Assembly: GCF_002920635.1 (NCBI RefSeq)
Contig: NZ_PQSR01000002.1
Span: 1-64,000, forward strand
Direction of reading: 5' to 3'
From: Streptomyces sp. Ru72
GTDB lineage: Bacteria; Actinomycetota; Actinomycetes; Streptomycetales; Streptomycetaceae
DNA: 64,000 nt
In this document: piece by piece, positions 1-8,099 of the stretch
Numbering within the stretch: the stretch's first letter is position 1
Layout: each line of letters begins with the position of its first letter
Made by a program: the position numbers and the translations under genes
The notes under the pieces: model-generated
The model's input: the letters and a program-made list of their open reading frames with translations, nothing else
Databases searched by the model: none
What the model was told of the DNA's origin: nothing

Positions 1-79
1 CGGCACCATCAAGGGCCTGAGCGCCGAGGTCGGCGCCTCCATCACCTCCGGTGCCGCGATCTGCGAGATCAAGGACTGA
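1..79 (+). CDS. accA2: Acyl-CoA carboxylase biotin-carrier subunit, C-terminal end (partial)
   Basis: Only the last 25 codons are present, read from base 2 to the TGA at 77-79. They spell GTIKGLSAEVGASITSGAA and end in CEIKD. This matches the tail of the biotin carboxyl carrier domain in the long alpha subunit of actinobacterial acetyl/propionyl-CoA carboxylases, which carboxylate acyl-CoAs to malonyl- or methylmalonyl-CoA. The biotinyl lysine and the carboxylase domain lie outside the window. The name rests on the tail sequence and on the usual Streptomyces neighbourhood (DeoR regulator, LpdA-like reductase, PNP), so the family is more certain than the paralogue. Confidence 0.75.
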   Translation, partial: GTIKGLSAEVGASITSGAAICEIKD

Positions 80-109
80 CGGCCCGACTGACCGACACGG
101 ACGGCGCAA

Positions 110-143
110 CGCCCGGCGGACCGGAAACCGGACCCGCCGGGCG
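110..143. terminator. Hairpin terminator between convergent accA2 and DeoR gene
   Basis: A 10-bp stem, CGCCCGGCGG paired with CCGCCGGGCG, encloses a second short stem (ACCGG/CCGGA). It starts 31 bases after the carboxylase stop. It can serve both converging transcripts; there is no strong U tract, as is usual in Streptomyces. Confidence 0.65.
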
Positions 144-270
144 CCTGCTTTCCTGACGGCTGTCCGCGGGCCGAGTCGTCCTCCGGGCGAGGAGCGGGAC
201 CGGACGGGCGCCGTTCGGCGCGGCCACCCGGACCGGAGCCCCGGCGCGCGGAACCCCCTGCGCCCGCGTG

Positions 271-1215
271 TCAGCGGCGGCGCAGGTCCGCCACGCGAGC
301 GCGCTCTCCCGGGGGATGCTCGCCGAGCGCCGTGGCACTGCGGAGCTGCGGGCCGGGGGCCTGGCTGCGGCGGGGCCCCGGGAGGGGCACGTCCCGCCGT
401 TGCCGGCCGCCCGCCGGGACCGGGTCCGCGGCCGAGGCCCCGGCGACCGCGATCTGCACGCCCTGGTCGGCCAGCGCCTGCAGTTCCGTCGCCGCGCGGT
501 CGTCGTGCGCCGGGGGCTCGTCCGTCACCAGTCGGGTGATGACGTCCGTCGGCACCGTCTGGAACATCGTGTCCGTGCCCAGCTTGGTGTGGTCGGCGAG
601 CACGACCACCTCGGCCGCCGCCTGGACCAGCGCCCGGTCCACGGACGCGGACAGCATGTTCGACGTGGACAGACCGCGCTCGGCGGTGAGTCCGCTCCCG
701 GACAGGAACGCCTTGGAGACCCTGAGGCCCTGGAGGGACTGCTCCGCGCCGCTGCCGACCAGGGCGTAGTTCGAGCCGCGCAGGGTGCCGCCGGTCATGA
801 CCACCTCCACGCGGTTGGCGTGCGCCAGCGCCTGGGCGACCAGGAGCGAGTTGGTGACGACGGTCAGCCCCGGCACCCGCGCGAGCCGGCGGGCCAGCTC
901 CTGCGTGGTCGTACCCGCTCCGACGACGATGGCCTCGCCCTCTTCGACGAAGCTCGCGGCGAGGTCGGCGATGGCCGTCTTCTCGGCGGTCGCGAGGTGG
1001 GACTTCTGCGGGAAGCCGGACTCCCGGGTGAACCCGCCCGGCAGGACCGCACCACCGTGCCGGCGGTCGAGGAGTCCTTCGGCCTCCAGTGCGCGCACGT
1101 CCCGCCGTACGGTCACTTCGGAGGTCTGGACGACGCGGGCGAGCTCACGGAGCGACACTGCCCCGTTGGCCCGCACCATTTCGAGGATCAGTTGGCGACG
1201 TTCTGCAGCGAACAC
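271..1215 (-). CDS. DeoR-family transcriptional regulator
   Basis: A 314-residue DeoR-family protein. Residues 1-55 form the winged helix-turn-helix (ERRQLILEMV, then TSEVTVRRDVRALEAEGLL and the family RRHGGA motif). Residues about 75-235 are the sugar-phosphate-sensing DeoRC domain, with GTTTQELARRL, VVTNSLLVA and the terminal VLADHTKLG signature. About 60 extra, Arg/Gly/Pro-rich residues follow the usual family end; I see no domain there. The start is GTG at 1213-1215 with no strong Shine-Dalgarno. DeoR proteins usually bind a phosphorylated sugar and repress catabolic operons. Because nucleoside-degradation genes carrying a shared palindrome lie nearby, this is a candidate regulator for them, but the target is inferred and not shown. 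Confidence 0.88.
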   Translation of the reverse strand: MFAAERRQLILEMVRANGAVSLRELARVVQTSEVTVRRDVRALEAEGLLDRRHGGAVLPGGFTRESGFPQKSHLATAEKTAIADLAASFVEEGEAIVVGAGTTTQELARRLARVPGLTVVTNSLLVAQALAHANRVEVVMTGGTLRGSNYALVGSGAEQSLQGLRVSKAFLSGSGLTAERGLSTSNMLSASVDRALVQAAAEVVVLADHTKLGTDTMFQTVPTDVITRLVTDEPPAHDDRAATELQALADQGVQIAVAGASAADPVPAGGRQRRDVPLPGPRRSQAPGPQLRSATALGEHPPGERARVADLRRR

Positions 1216-1417
1216 GAAACTGACAGTAACCCCAACGACCGTCTGCTTTCAGCAGTTTGCGCCGAATAACAGAAGTTGTTCGCACGGCAGAGCGGAAAGT
1301 GGTATAGGCGCCCGATCCATGCCCATCCGGGCCGCCCCTGCCGTGCCCATCACCGGCCGCCCGCCACGGTCAGCCGCCTGACCTGCGGGATCGGCCGGAG
1401 AGCGGGCGTCCGGGCCG

Positions 1418-2866
1418 TCAGCCTTCGCCCGATGTCTTACGGGTGTGCAGCTGCCGTGCCACCTCGGCGATCGAGCCGGACAGGGACGGGTACACGGTGA
1501 AGGCGTTCGCGATCTGTTCGACCGTCAGATTGTTGTCGACCGCGATCGAGATGGGATGGATCAGTTCCGAGGCACGCGGCGCGACCACGACGCCGCCGAC
1601 GACGATCCCCGTGCCCGGGCGGCAGAAGATCTTCACGAAACCGTCCCTGATGCCCTGCATCTTCGCGCGCGGGTTGCGCAGCAGCGGCAGCTTGACGACC
1701 CGGGCGTCGATCTTGCCCGCGTCCACGTCGGCCTGCGTGTAGCCGACGGTGGCGATCTCGGGGTCAGTGAAGACGTTCGAGGAGACGGTCTTCAGGTTGA
1801 GCGGGGCCACCGCGTCGCCCAGGAAGTGGTACATGGCGATGCGTCCCTGCATCGCGGCCACGGACGCCAGCGCGAAGACTCCGGTCACGTCACCGGCCGC
1901 GTACACGCCCGGTGCCGTCGTCCGGGAGACCTTGTCCGTCCAGATGTGCCCGGACTCGCGCAGCTTGACCCCGGCCTCCTCCAGGCCCATCCCGCTGCTG
2001 TTGGGTATGGCGCCGACGGCCATCAGGCAGTGCGAGCCGGTGATCACGCGGCCGTCGGCGAGAGTGACCTCGACCCGGTCGCCGACACGCTTGGCGGACT
2101 GCGCGCGGGAGCGGGCCATGACGTTCATGCCGCGGCGCCGGAAGACCTCCTCGAGGACTGCGGCGGCGTCGGGGTCCTCGCCCGGCAGCACACGGTCGCG
2201 CGAGGAGACGAGGGTGACCTTGGACCCGAGCGCCTGGTAGGCGCCGGCGAACTCGGCACCGGTGACACCGGACCCGACGACGATCAGCTCCTCGGGCAAC
2301 TCGTCGAGGTCGTAGACCTGTGTCCAGTTCAGGATCCGCTCACCGTCGGGCTGGGCGTCGGGCAGCTCGCGCGGGTGACCGCCGGTGGCGATGAGCACGG
2401 CGTCGGCGGTGAGTGTCTCCTCGCTGCCGTCCGCGGCACGCACGACGACCTTGCGGGAGCCGTCCAGGGCCTGCATGCCCTCCAGCCGGCCGCGACCGCG
2501 CATGACCCGGGCGCCGGCGCGCGTGACGGAGGCGGTGATGTCGTGGGACTGGGCGAGCGCGAGCCGCTTGACCCGTCGGTTGACCTTGCCGAGGTCGACC
2601 CCGACCACGCGAGCGGCCTGCTCCGCGGGCGGCGTGTCGTCGGCGACGATGATTCCGAGCTCTTCGTAGGACGAGTCGAAGGTGGTCATCACCTCGGCCG
2701 TCGCGATGAGTGTCTTGGACGGCACGCAGTCGGTGAGCACCGACGCCCCGCCCAGGCCGTCGCAGTCGACGACGGTCACCTCCGCGCCGAGTTGTGCGGC
2801 CACCAGCGCCGCTTCGTATCCGCCGGGTCCGCCACCGATGATCACGATCCGAGTCACGTACTCCAT
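1418..2866 (-). CDS. lpdA: FAD-dependent NAD(P)H-quinone dehydrogenase, LpdA type
   Basis: A 482-residue pyridine nucleotide-disulfide oxidoreductase fold. It has the N-terminal FAD motif (IIGGGPGGYEAALVA), a central NAD(P) Rossmann motif (VVGSGVTGAEFAGAY), the second FAD signature (GVYAAGDVTG) and a C-terminal dimerisation domain. The redox motif reads GGASVLTDCVPSK. The first cysteine of the usual CxxxxC pair is replaced by serine, so the disulfide chemistry of lipoamide dehydrogenase is not possible. The same loss is found in Mycobacterium tuberculosis LpdA (Rv3303c), which reduces quinones. The start ATG is preceded by GGAGGG about ten bases upstream. It is divergent from the cyclotransferase-like gene. 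Confidence 0.9.
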   Translation of the reverse strand: MEYVTRIVIIGGGPGGYEAALVAAQLGAEVTVVDCDGLGGASVLTDCVPSKTLIATAEVMTTFDSSYEELGIIVADDTPPAEQAARVVGVDLGKVNRRVKRLALAQSHDITASVTRAGARVMRGRGRLEGMQALDGSRKVVVRAADGSEETLTADAVLIATGGHPRELPDAQPDGERILNWTQVYDLDELPEELIVVGSGVTGAEFAGAYQALGSKVTLVSSRDRVLPGEDPDAAAVLEEVFRRRGMNVMARSRAQSAKRVGDRVEVTLADGRVITGSHCLMAVGAIPNSSGMGLEEAGVKLRESGHIWTDKVSRTTAPGVYAAGDVTGVFALASVAAMQGRIAMYHFLGDAVAPLNLKTVSSNVFTDPEIATVGYTQADVDAGKIDARVVKLPLLRNPRAKMQGIRDGFVKIFCRPGTGIVVGGVVVAPRASELIHPISIAVDNNLTVEQIANAFTVYPSLSGSIAEVARQLHTRKTSGEG

Positions 2867-2962
2867 TGTCCCGCACCCTCCAGGCGGCGCTTCTCCTGGG
2901 GGCGGCCGGTGATGCTTCTGTTACGGCAGGGACGCCCGAAGCGCTGCCGTACCCTCGACTCC

Positions 2963-3403
2963 ATGTCGCTCTACGCCGCGTACGCCGGCAACCTCGACGC
3001 GCGGCTGATGACCCGCCGCGCTCCCCATTCGCCGCTGCGCGCCACGGGCTGGCTGAACGGCTGGCGGCTGACCTTCGGGGGCGAGCACATGGGGTGGGAG
3101 GGCGCCCTCGCGACGATCGTGGAGGACCCGCTGTCGCAGGTCTTCGTGGCGCTGTACGACATCGCGCCGATGGACGAGGAGTCGATGGACCGCTGGGAGG
3201 GCGTGGGCCTCGACGTCTACCGCCGGCTGCGCAGCGTCCGCGTCCACACGCTGGACGGCGAGGAGACGGCATGGACGTACGTCCTCAACGCCTATGAGGG
3301 CGGCCTCCCCTCGGCCCGCTACCTGGGCGAGATCGCGGACGCGGCGGAGTCCGCCGGGGCGCCGCACGACTACGTGATGGAGCTGCGCAAGCGGCCCTGC
3401 TAA
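2963..3403 (+). CDS. Gamma-glutamylcyclotransferase-like protein
   Basis: A 146-residue protein starting [12 protein letters not shown]. It contains the Y(A/G)xYAGNL substrate-loop signature of the gamma-glutamylcyclotransferase/BtrG fold, and an acidic segment [12 protein letters not shown] where the catalytic glutamate of this fold is expected. Family members cyclise gamma-glutamyl amides to 5-oxoproline; the real substrate here is unknown. The ATG start is the only one giving the usual family length. It is divergent from the LpdA-like gene, 96 bp away, and followed by PNP in the same direction after about 110 bp that contain an operator. That operator suggests PNP has its own promoter. Confidence 0.8.
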   Translation: MSLYAAYAGNLDARLMTRRAPHSPLRATGWLNGWRLTFGGEHMGWEGALATIVEDPLSQVFVALYDIAPMDEESMDRWEGVGLDVYRRLRSVRVHTLDGEETAWTYVLNAYEGGLPSARYLGEIADAAESAGAPHDYVMELRKRPC

Positions 3404-3478
3404 CCCCTTTCATCGCGGTTTCGTCCCTTTCGCCGGAAAACGACAAGACAACGATCGCATTGCCGTGACCTCCGTCAT

Positions 3479-3490
3479 CTACGCGCGTAG
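3479..3490. promoter_or_regulatory. Operator CTACGCGCGTAG upstream of PNP
   Basis: A perfect 12-bp palindrome upstream of the PNP start. A -10-like TACCCT (3503-3508) follows and ends seven bases before the GTG, which suggests a leaderless transcript. The same palindrome precedes deoC and add, and close variants precede the bmp and ABC genes. Confidence 0.75.
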
Positions 3491-3515
3491 GCAAAGACCG
3501 GCTACCCTCATGCGC

Positions 3516-4340
3516 GTGAACGCATCTCTTCTTCCGGACGACCTCCAGGGCGACCCCTACGCCGCCGCCGACGCCGCCGCCGCGCGCCTGCGCGAGCTGA
3601 CGGGTGCCGAGACCCACGACGTCGCCCTCGTGATGGGCTCCGGCTGGGCTCCAGCCGTCGACGCCCTCGGGGCACCCGCTGCCGAGTACCACGTCACCGA
3701 GCTGCCCGGCTTCCCGCCGCCGGCCGTCGAGGGCCACGGCGGCAAGATCCGCTCGTACCGGATCGGCGACAAGCGCGCCCTGGTCTTCCTCGGCCGTACG
3801 CACTACTACGAGGGCCGCGGCGTCGCCGCCGTCGCGCACGGCGTCCGCACCGCCGTCGCCGCCGGCGCCAAGACCGTCGTGCTGACCAACGGCTGCGGCG
3901 GCCTGCGCGAGACGATGCGCCCGGGCCAGCCGGTCCTGATCAGCGACCACATCAACCTGACCGCGACCTCCCCGATCGTCGGCGCCAACTTCGTCGACCT
4001 CACCGACCTGTACTCCCCGCGCCTGCGCGCCCTGTGCAAGGAGATCGACCCCACCCTCGAGGAGGGCGTCTACGCGCAGTTCACCGGCCCGCACTACGAG
4101 ACCCCGGCGGAGATCCGCATGGCCCGCACCATCGGTGCGGACCTGGTCGGGATGTCGACGGTCCTCGAGGCGATCGCCGCACGCGAGGCGGGCGCCGAGG
4201 TCCTCGGCATCTCCCTGGTCACGAACCTCGCCGCCGGCATGACGGGCGAGCCGCTGAACCACGAGGAGGTCCTGCAGGCGGGCCGTGACTCCGCCGCGCG
4301 GATGGGCGCGCTGCTGGCGAAGGTGCTGGAACGGCTGTAG
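3516..4340 (+). CDS. punA: Purine nucleoside phosphorylase
   Basis: A trimeric-type purine nucleoside phosphorylase of 274 residues if GTG 3516 is used (ATG 3510 adds two). It cleaves purine (deoxy)nucleosides with phosphate to base and (deoxy)ribose 1-phosphate in the cytosol. Visible motifs are the phosphate loop VMGSGWAP, the HGG(K) strand after [17 protein letters not shown], the TNGCGGL loop, and the purine-binding region [15 protein letters not shown] with [15 protein letters not shown] is preferred because it lies about seven bases after a -10-like TACCCT and fits the leaderless pattern of deoC and add. The operator at 3479-3490 ties it to the nucleoside regulon. The phospho-sugar mutase downstream would use its sugar 1-phosphate product. 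Confidence 0.93.
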   Translation: MNASLLPDDLQGDPYAAADAAAARLRELTGAETHDVALVMGSGWAPAVDALGAPAAEYHVTELPGFPPPAVEGHGGKIRSYRIGDKRALVFLGRTHYYEGRGVAAVAHGVRTAVAAGAKTVVLTNGCGGLRETMRPGQPVLISDHINLTATSPIVGANFVDLTDLYSPRLRALCKEIDPTLEEGVYAQFTGPHYETPAEIRMARTIGADLVGMSTVLEAIAAREAGAEVLGISLVTNLAAGMTGEPLNHEEVLQAGRDSAARMGALLAKVLERL

Positions 4341-4412
4341 GGCACCATCGCACGGGGGTGCCCTCCCTCCGGGGCCTCCGCCCCGGACTCCCGGGTCGGC
4401 CTGCGGCCTCGT

Positions 4413-4450
4413 CCTCGAGCTCCCCCAAGCCCTTCGAGCAGGGGACCTCC
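4413..4450 (+). repeat. Short imperfect hairpin repeat common in Streptomyces intergenic DNA
   Basis: In the 285-bp gap between PNP and the mutase is a GAGCTCCCCCAAGC... GAGCAGGGG segment. It resembles the small stem-loop repeats I know from many Streptomyces intergenic regions. The rest of the gap is GC-rich and shows no gene. Identification is from memory of the motif. Confidence 0.4.
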
Positions 4451-4625
4451 AGACGGGCAGTCGTCGCCGGCCTGGGCCGGGAGGCACCGACCGACGTGCC
4501 GCCGCACCCGGCTCCCGCACCCACCCGGCCGCCGTGCTGCACTGGACGGGACGGCGATACGCGACGCACCCGCCCGCCCCCGCATGGACAACGCCATCCA
4601 CCACACAACGAGAGGTTGACCCGAC

Positions 4626-6257
4626 GTGCACGACGAACTCATCGCACGGGCCAAGGCGTGGCTGGCCGAGGACCCCGACGCGGAAACCCGTGACGAACTC
4701 GCCGAGCTCATCGACGCCGGGGACCACGCCGAGCTCGCCGCGCGCTTCAGCGGCACCCTCCAGTTCGGCACCGCCGGCCTGCGCGGCGAACTCGGCGCCG
4801 GCCCGATGCGCATGAACCGCTCGGTGGTCATCCGCGCCGCCGCGGGCCTCGCCGCGTATCTCAAGGCCAAGGGTCGCGGCGACGGCCTCGTCGTGATCGG
4901 CTACGACGCCCGCCACAAGTCCGCCGACTTCGCCCGGGACACCGCGGCCGTCATGACGGGCGCGGGTCTGCGCGCGGCCCTCCTCCCCCGCCCCCTGCCC
5001 ACCCCTGTCCTCGCCTTCGCCATCCGGCACCTCGGCGCGGTCGCCGGCGTGGAGGTCACCGCCAGCCACAATCCGCCGCGCGACAACGGCTACAAGGTCT
5101 ACCTCGGCGACGGTTCCCAGATCGTGCCCCCGGCGGACGCCGAGATCGCGGCCGAGATCGACGCGATCACGACCCTCACCGCTGTCCCCCGCCCGGACGC
5201 CGGCTGGGACACCCTGGACGACAGCGTCCTCGAGGCCTACCTCGCCCGCACGGACGCCGTCCTCGCCGCCGACTCCCCGCGCATCGCCCGCACCGTCTAC
5301 ACGGCGATGCACGGCGTCGGCAAGGACGTCCTCCTCGCGGCCTTCGCCCGGGCCGGCTTCCCCGAGCCCGTCCTCGTCGCCGAGCAGGCCGACCCCGACC
5401 CGGACTTCCCGACCATCGCCTTCCCCAACCCGGAAGAGCCCGGCGCGATGGACCTCGCCTTCGCCAAGGCCCGCGAGACGGACCCCGACCTGGTCATCGC
5501 CAACGACCCGGACGCGGACCGCTGCGCCGCCGCCGTCAAGGACGGCACCGACTGGCGCATGCTCCGCGGCGACGAGGTCGGCGCCCTGCTGGCGGCCCAT
5601 CTGGTCTCGCGGGGAGCCACCGGCACCTTCGCGGAGTCGATCGTGTCCTCCTCGCTCCTCGGCCGCATCGCCGAGAAGGCGGGCCTGCCGTACGAGGAGA
5701 CCCTCACCGGCTTCAAGTGGATCGCCCGTGTGGAGGGCCTGCGCTACGGCTACGAGGAGGCCCTCGGCTACTGCGTGGACCCGGACGGCGTACGCGACAA
5801 GGACGGCATCACCGCGGCGCTCCTGATCACGGAGCTCGCCTCGCAGCTGAAGTCCGAGGGCCGCACGCTGCTGGACCTCCTCGACGACCTCGCCGTCGAG
5901 CACGGCCTGCACGCCACCGACCAGCTCTCGGTCCGCGTCCAGGACCTCTCGCTCATCGCCGCCGCGATGCGCCGCCTGCGCGAGCAGCCTCCGACCGCAC
6001 TGGCGGGTCTGCCCATCACGAAGTCCGAGGACCTCACCCAGGGCACGGACACGCTCCCGCCCACGGACGGCCTGCGCTACACGCTCGACGGCGCCCGCGT
6101 GATCGTCCGCCCCAGCGGTACCGAGCCCAAGCTCAAGTGCTACCTGGAGGTCGTGGTCCCGGTCGCGGCGCACGCCGACCTCCCGGCGGCCCGGGCCAGG
6201 GCCACCGACCTGCTGGCGTCGATCAAGCGCGACCTGTCGGCGGCGGCCGGCATCTGA
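4626..6257 (+). CDS. Phospho-sugar mutase (alpha-D-phosphohexomutase superfamily), likely phosphopentomutase
   Basis: A 543-residue, four-domain phosphohexomutase. It has the substrate loop FGTAGLRGELGAGP, the phosphoserine loop TASHNPPRDNGYK, the Mg2+ loop NDPDADRC, the sugar-specificity loop around YEEALGYC, and the C-terminal phosphate loop RPSGTEPKLKCYLE. The length and motifs fit the PgcA/PGM2 type. The start is GTG 4626 with GAGAGG upstream. The usual annotation is phosphomannomutase or phosphoglucomutase. Its place between PNP and deoC, with no deoB gene in the window, suggests it converts (deoxy)ribose 1-phosphate to the 5-phosphate as human PGM2 does. That substrate is an inference. 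Confidence 0.85.
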   Translation: MHDELIARAKAWLAEDPDAETRDELAELIDAGDHAELAARFSGTLQFGTAGLRGELGAGPMRMNRSVVIRAAAGLAAYLKAKGRGDGLVVIGYDARHKSADFARDTAAVMTGAGLRAALLPRPLPTPVLAFAIRHLGAVAGVEVTASHNPPRDNGYKVYLGDGSQIVPPADAEIAAEIDAITTLTAVPRPDAGWDTLDDSVLEAYLARTDAVLAADSPRIARTVYTAMHGVGKDVLLAAFARAGFPEPVLVAEQADPDPDFPTIAFPNPEEPGAMDLAFAKARETDPDLVIANDPDADRCAAAVKDGTDWRMLRGDEVGALLAAHLVSRGATGTFAESIVSSSLLGRIAEKAGLPYEETLTGFKWIARVEGLRYGYEEALGYCVDPDGVRDKDGITAALLITELASQLKSEGRTLLDLLDDLAVEHGLHATDQLSVRVQDLSLIAAAMRRLREQPPTALAGLPITKSEDLTQGTDTLPPTDGLRYTLDGARVIVRPSGTEPKLKCYLEVVVPVAAHADLPAARARATDLLASIKRDLSAAAGI

Positions 6258-6355
6258 CCGGCCTCGGCCGCTCGGTTGCGGTCTGGCCGTGGCTGCCGCG
6301 GTGGCGGGTACCTGCACGGAAGGCTGCCTGCCCGGGGGCCGGGGGCCGGAGGCCC

Positions 6356-6587
6356 GAGGCCGGGGTTGCTCGGGGGTCGCCTGGGGTCGTCCGGTGGTCG
6401 GGGCGTGGCTGTTGGGCCGCTCGCTTCTTTGTCAGGGTCGTGCTTGCGCGGGCCGAGTCAAGGGCGCTGCACTCCGCTGCGCTGCGTTCCGCGTCGGCTG
6501 CGCCGATCGGCCTGCGGCCGACCCTTGACCAGTCCCGCTCCAGCACGGGTGAGAAGCGAGCGAGCGGCCCGGAGGAACGGGGGACCC
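6356..6587 (+). repeat. Long inverted repeat, left arm
   Basis: The arm matches the reverse complement of 7048-7278 with only about five differences that I can count, one of them a single-base indel. The arm is itself an imperfect palindrome: a GGGCCGCTCGC...GTCAAGGG half near 6414-6462 recurs inverted near 6522-6571. It can therefore fold into a large hairpin on its own. Confidence 0.8.
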
Positions 6588-7047
6588 AGGTCGGGCGACC
6601 TGCGCGTGGGCTGCACTGTGCCCGGAGTTCGGGGCGCGATCGCGCCTCGCATGCACGCCGGGTGGGTTCAGCGACTCACGGTGCGAGGGCAGAAACGTCG
6701 TCGCGAATCGACGGCACCTCGGCAACGTGCGGCTCACTGTGCGTGTGCAGGGCGGGCGGGATGCCCACGCGGCCATACAGTCGGGCGCCGACCCACGCAT
6801 GACGCCAACCGGAACCGCAAGGACGATGGGAGACCGTGCCGCGTGGCGGGCGCCGCTCGCCGGGGTGTCTGCCCGGAAACTGCAACAGAACGCGCAGATG
6901 TGCTGCACTCTGCGCACCCACCTCCCCACCCGCCCACCCACTGCCCACCGGCCGTACGCCGCTTTGCCGACCCGGCGTGCATGCGAGCCGCTGATGCGCC
7001 GCCCGACCCCCAGCACAATCCAGACAACAGGTTCCTTGAACTCCGCC

Positions 7048-7278
7048 GGGCCCCCCGTTCCTCCGGGCCGCTCGCTCGCTTCTCACCCGTGCTGGAGCGG
7101 GACTCGTCAAGGGTCGGCCGCAGGCCGATCGGCGCAGCCGACGCGGAACGCAGCGCAGCGGAGTGCAGCGCCCTTGACTAGGCCCGCGCAAGCACGACCC
7201 TGACAAAGAAGCGAGCGGCCCAACAGCACGCCCGGACCACCGGACGACCCCAGGCGACCCCCGAGCAACCCCGGCCTC
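7048..7278 (-). repeat. Long inverted repeat, right arm
   Basis: Inverted partner of 6356-6587, about 98% identical by eye. It ends four bases before the stop of the PH-domain gene, so the arm may also act as that gene's terminator. Confidence 0.8.
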
Positions 7279-7281
7279 CGC

Positions 7282-7980
7282 TCAGCCCACCGCCAGCAGA
7301 ATCGCCAGCACCACCGCTCCCGCGACCGCCGGCCCGGCGATCTCGTAGGCCCAGCGCACCGTCACCTCGCCCTGAGCCGTCTCCTCGTGCTCTCGGGTCT
7401 CGTGCAGCCGGCGCAGGTCATCCATGACCTGGTCGGTCGTGGCGCGGAGGGGACCGGTCGAGCCGGCGGGGCCCGCCGGGCCGGCATCCAGCGCGCCGGG
7501 GCCGAAGGGGCGAGGCCTCAGCGGCCGGTCCTTGCCGCGCTCCCCCGCCCCCGCGGCCCGCGCCTGCTGCCGTGCGGCTCTCTTGCGTGCCCGCATCGAC
7601 ACGGGGACCGCCCACAGCTGGTACTTGGTGCCGGACTTGGCGATGACCTCGTTCGAGTAGCCGGATCGCAGGGCGGCGATCTGGGCCCAGGGCAGGACGA
7701 TCACGCGGAACGGGTTGCGGATGCGCAGCCGCTCGTCGTTGGCGTACACGGCCGGCCGCAGGGTGAAGGCGACCACCAGCGGCACGACGAGGATCATCGC
7801 GGCGAGCGCCAGCCACGGGGTGCGGCCGTGGCCGGTGAACAGCGCGTCGAAGCCGAGCCACAGGATGATGGCCAGCAGCAGGACACCCCCCGCGATGCCT
7901 CCGGACGACCGGTGGACCCGGTCCCTGAACTCGGGGGCCGGCGGCTGCGGCGCTGGTGACTCGTGCTCGGGGGTCGTCAT
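7282..7980 (-). CDS. PH-domain membrane protein (bacterial PH type)
   Basis: A 232-residue protein starting MTTPEHESPAP. Two adjacent membrane helices (GGVLLLAIILWLGF and LALAAMILVVPLVVAF) are followed by a bacterial PH-like segment (YANDERLRIRNPFRVIVLPW, then YQLWAVPVSMR). After that come a charged, low-complexity linker and a C-terminal helix (VAGAVVLAILLAV). The function is unknown; such proteins are usually small membrane anchors. The ATG at 7978-7980 is chosen because the longer frame would run through the deoC promoter. It is divergent from deoC. Confidence 0.75.
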   Translation of the reverse strand: MTTPEHESPAPQPPAPEFRDRVHRSSGGIAGGVLLLAIILWLGFDALFTGHGRTPWLALAAMILVVPLVVAFTLRPAVYANDERLRIRNPFRVIVLPWAQIAALRSGYSNEVIAKSGTKYQLWAVPVSMRARKRAARQQARAAGAGERGKDRPLRPRPFGPGALDAGPAGPAGSTGPLRATTDQVMDDLRRLHETREHEETAQGEVTVRWAYEIAGPAVAGAVVLAILLAVG

Positions 7981-8064
7981 GGTCCCGATTCTGCACGACG
8001 GGATCGGCGCGGTCGTGGGCGGTCCGTCGTGCATCCCACCGGCGTTGCGATGCGCACACGGGGG

Positions 8065-8093
8065 TGTACAGCCGCTACGCGCGTAGATATGCT
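8065..8093 (+). promoter_or_regulatory. Predicted deoC promoter
   Basis: A -35-like TGTACA (8065-8070) and a -10 TATGCT (8088-8093) are separated by 17 bp. The operator sits inside the spacer. The -10 ends six bases before GTG 8100, predicting a leaderless mRNA. Confidence 0.55.
8075..8086. promoter_or_regulatory. Operator CTACGCGCGTAG upstream of deoC
   Basis: A perfect copy of the 12-bp palindrome found before PNP and add. It lies between the -35 and -10 boxes, a position suited to repression. Confidence 0.75.
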
Positions 8094-8099
8094 CGCCTG

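Larger units (their letters stand above)
6258..7281. other. 1-kb non-coding region built around an inverted pair of palindromic repeats
   Basis: No convincing gene is present: every open frame here is short, arginine/proline/alanine-rich and mirrored in both arms. The stretch holds two 230-bp inverted copies (6356-6587 and 7048-7278) around a 460-bp spacer. The spacer also has a short inverted match (CTCGCATGCACGCCGGG near 6648 and its complement near 6968), so dyad symmetry extends inward. It separates the mutase gene from the convergent PH-domain gene. Confidence 0.7.

Noticed and set aside
3285..6317. A 1010-residue open frame on the minus strand.
   Set aside because: It is the antisense shadow of PNP and the mutase. 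Its translation is Gly/Arg/Val/Asp-biased with no domain, and it has no ribosome site.
6276..7206. Several 150-300-residue frames in the inverted-repeat region.
   Set aside because: The same peptide appears mirrored from both arms, which shows that it reflects the DNA symmetry and not a protein.
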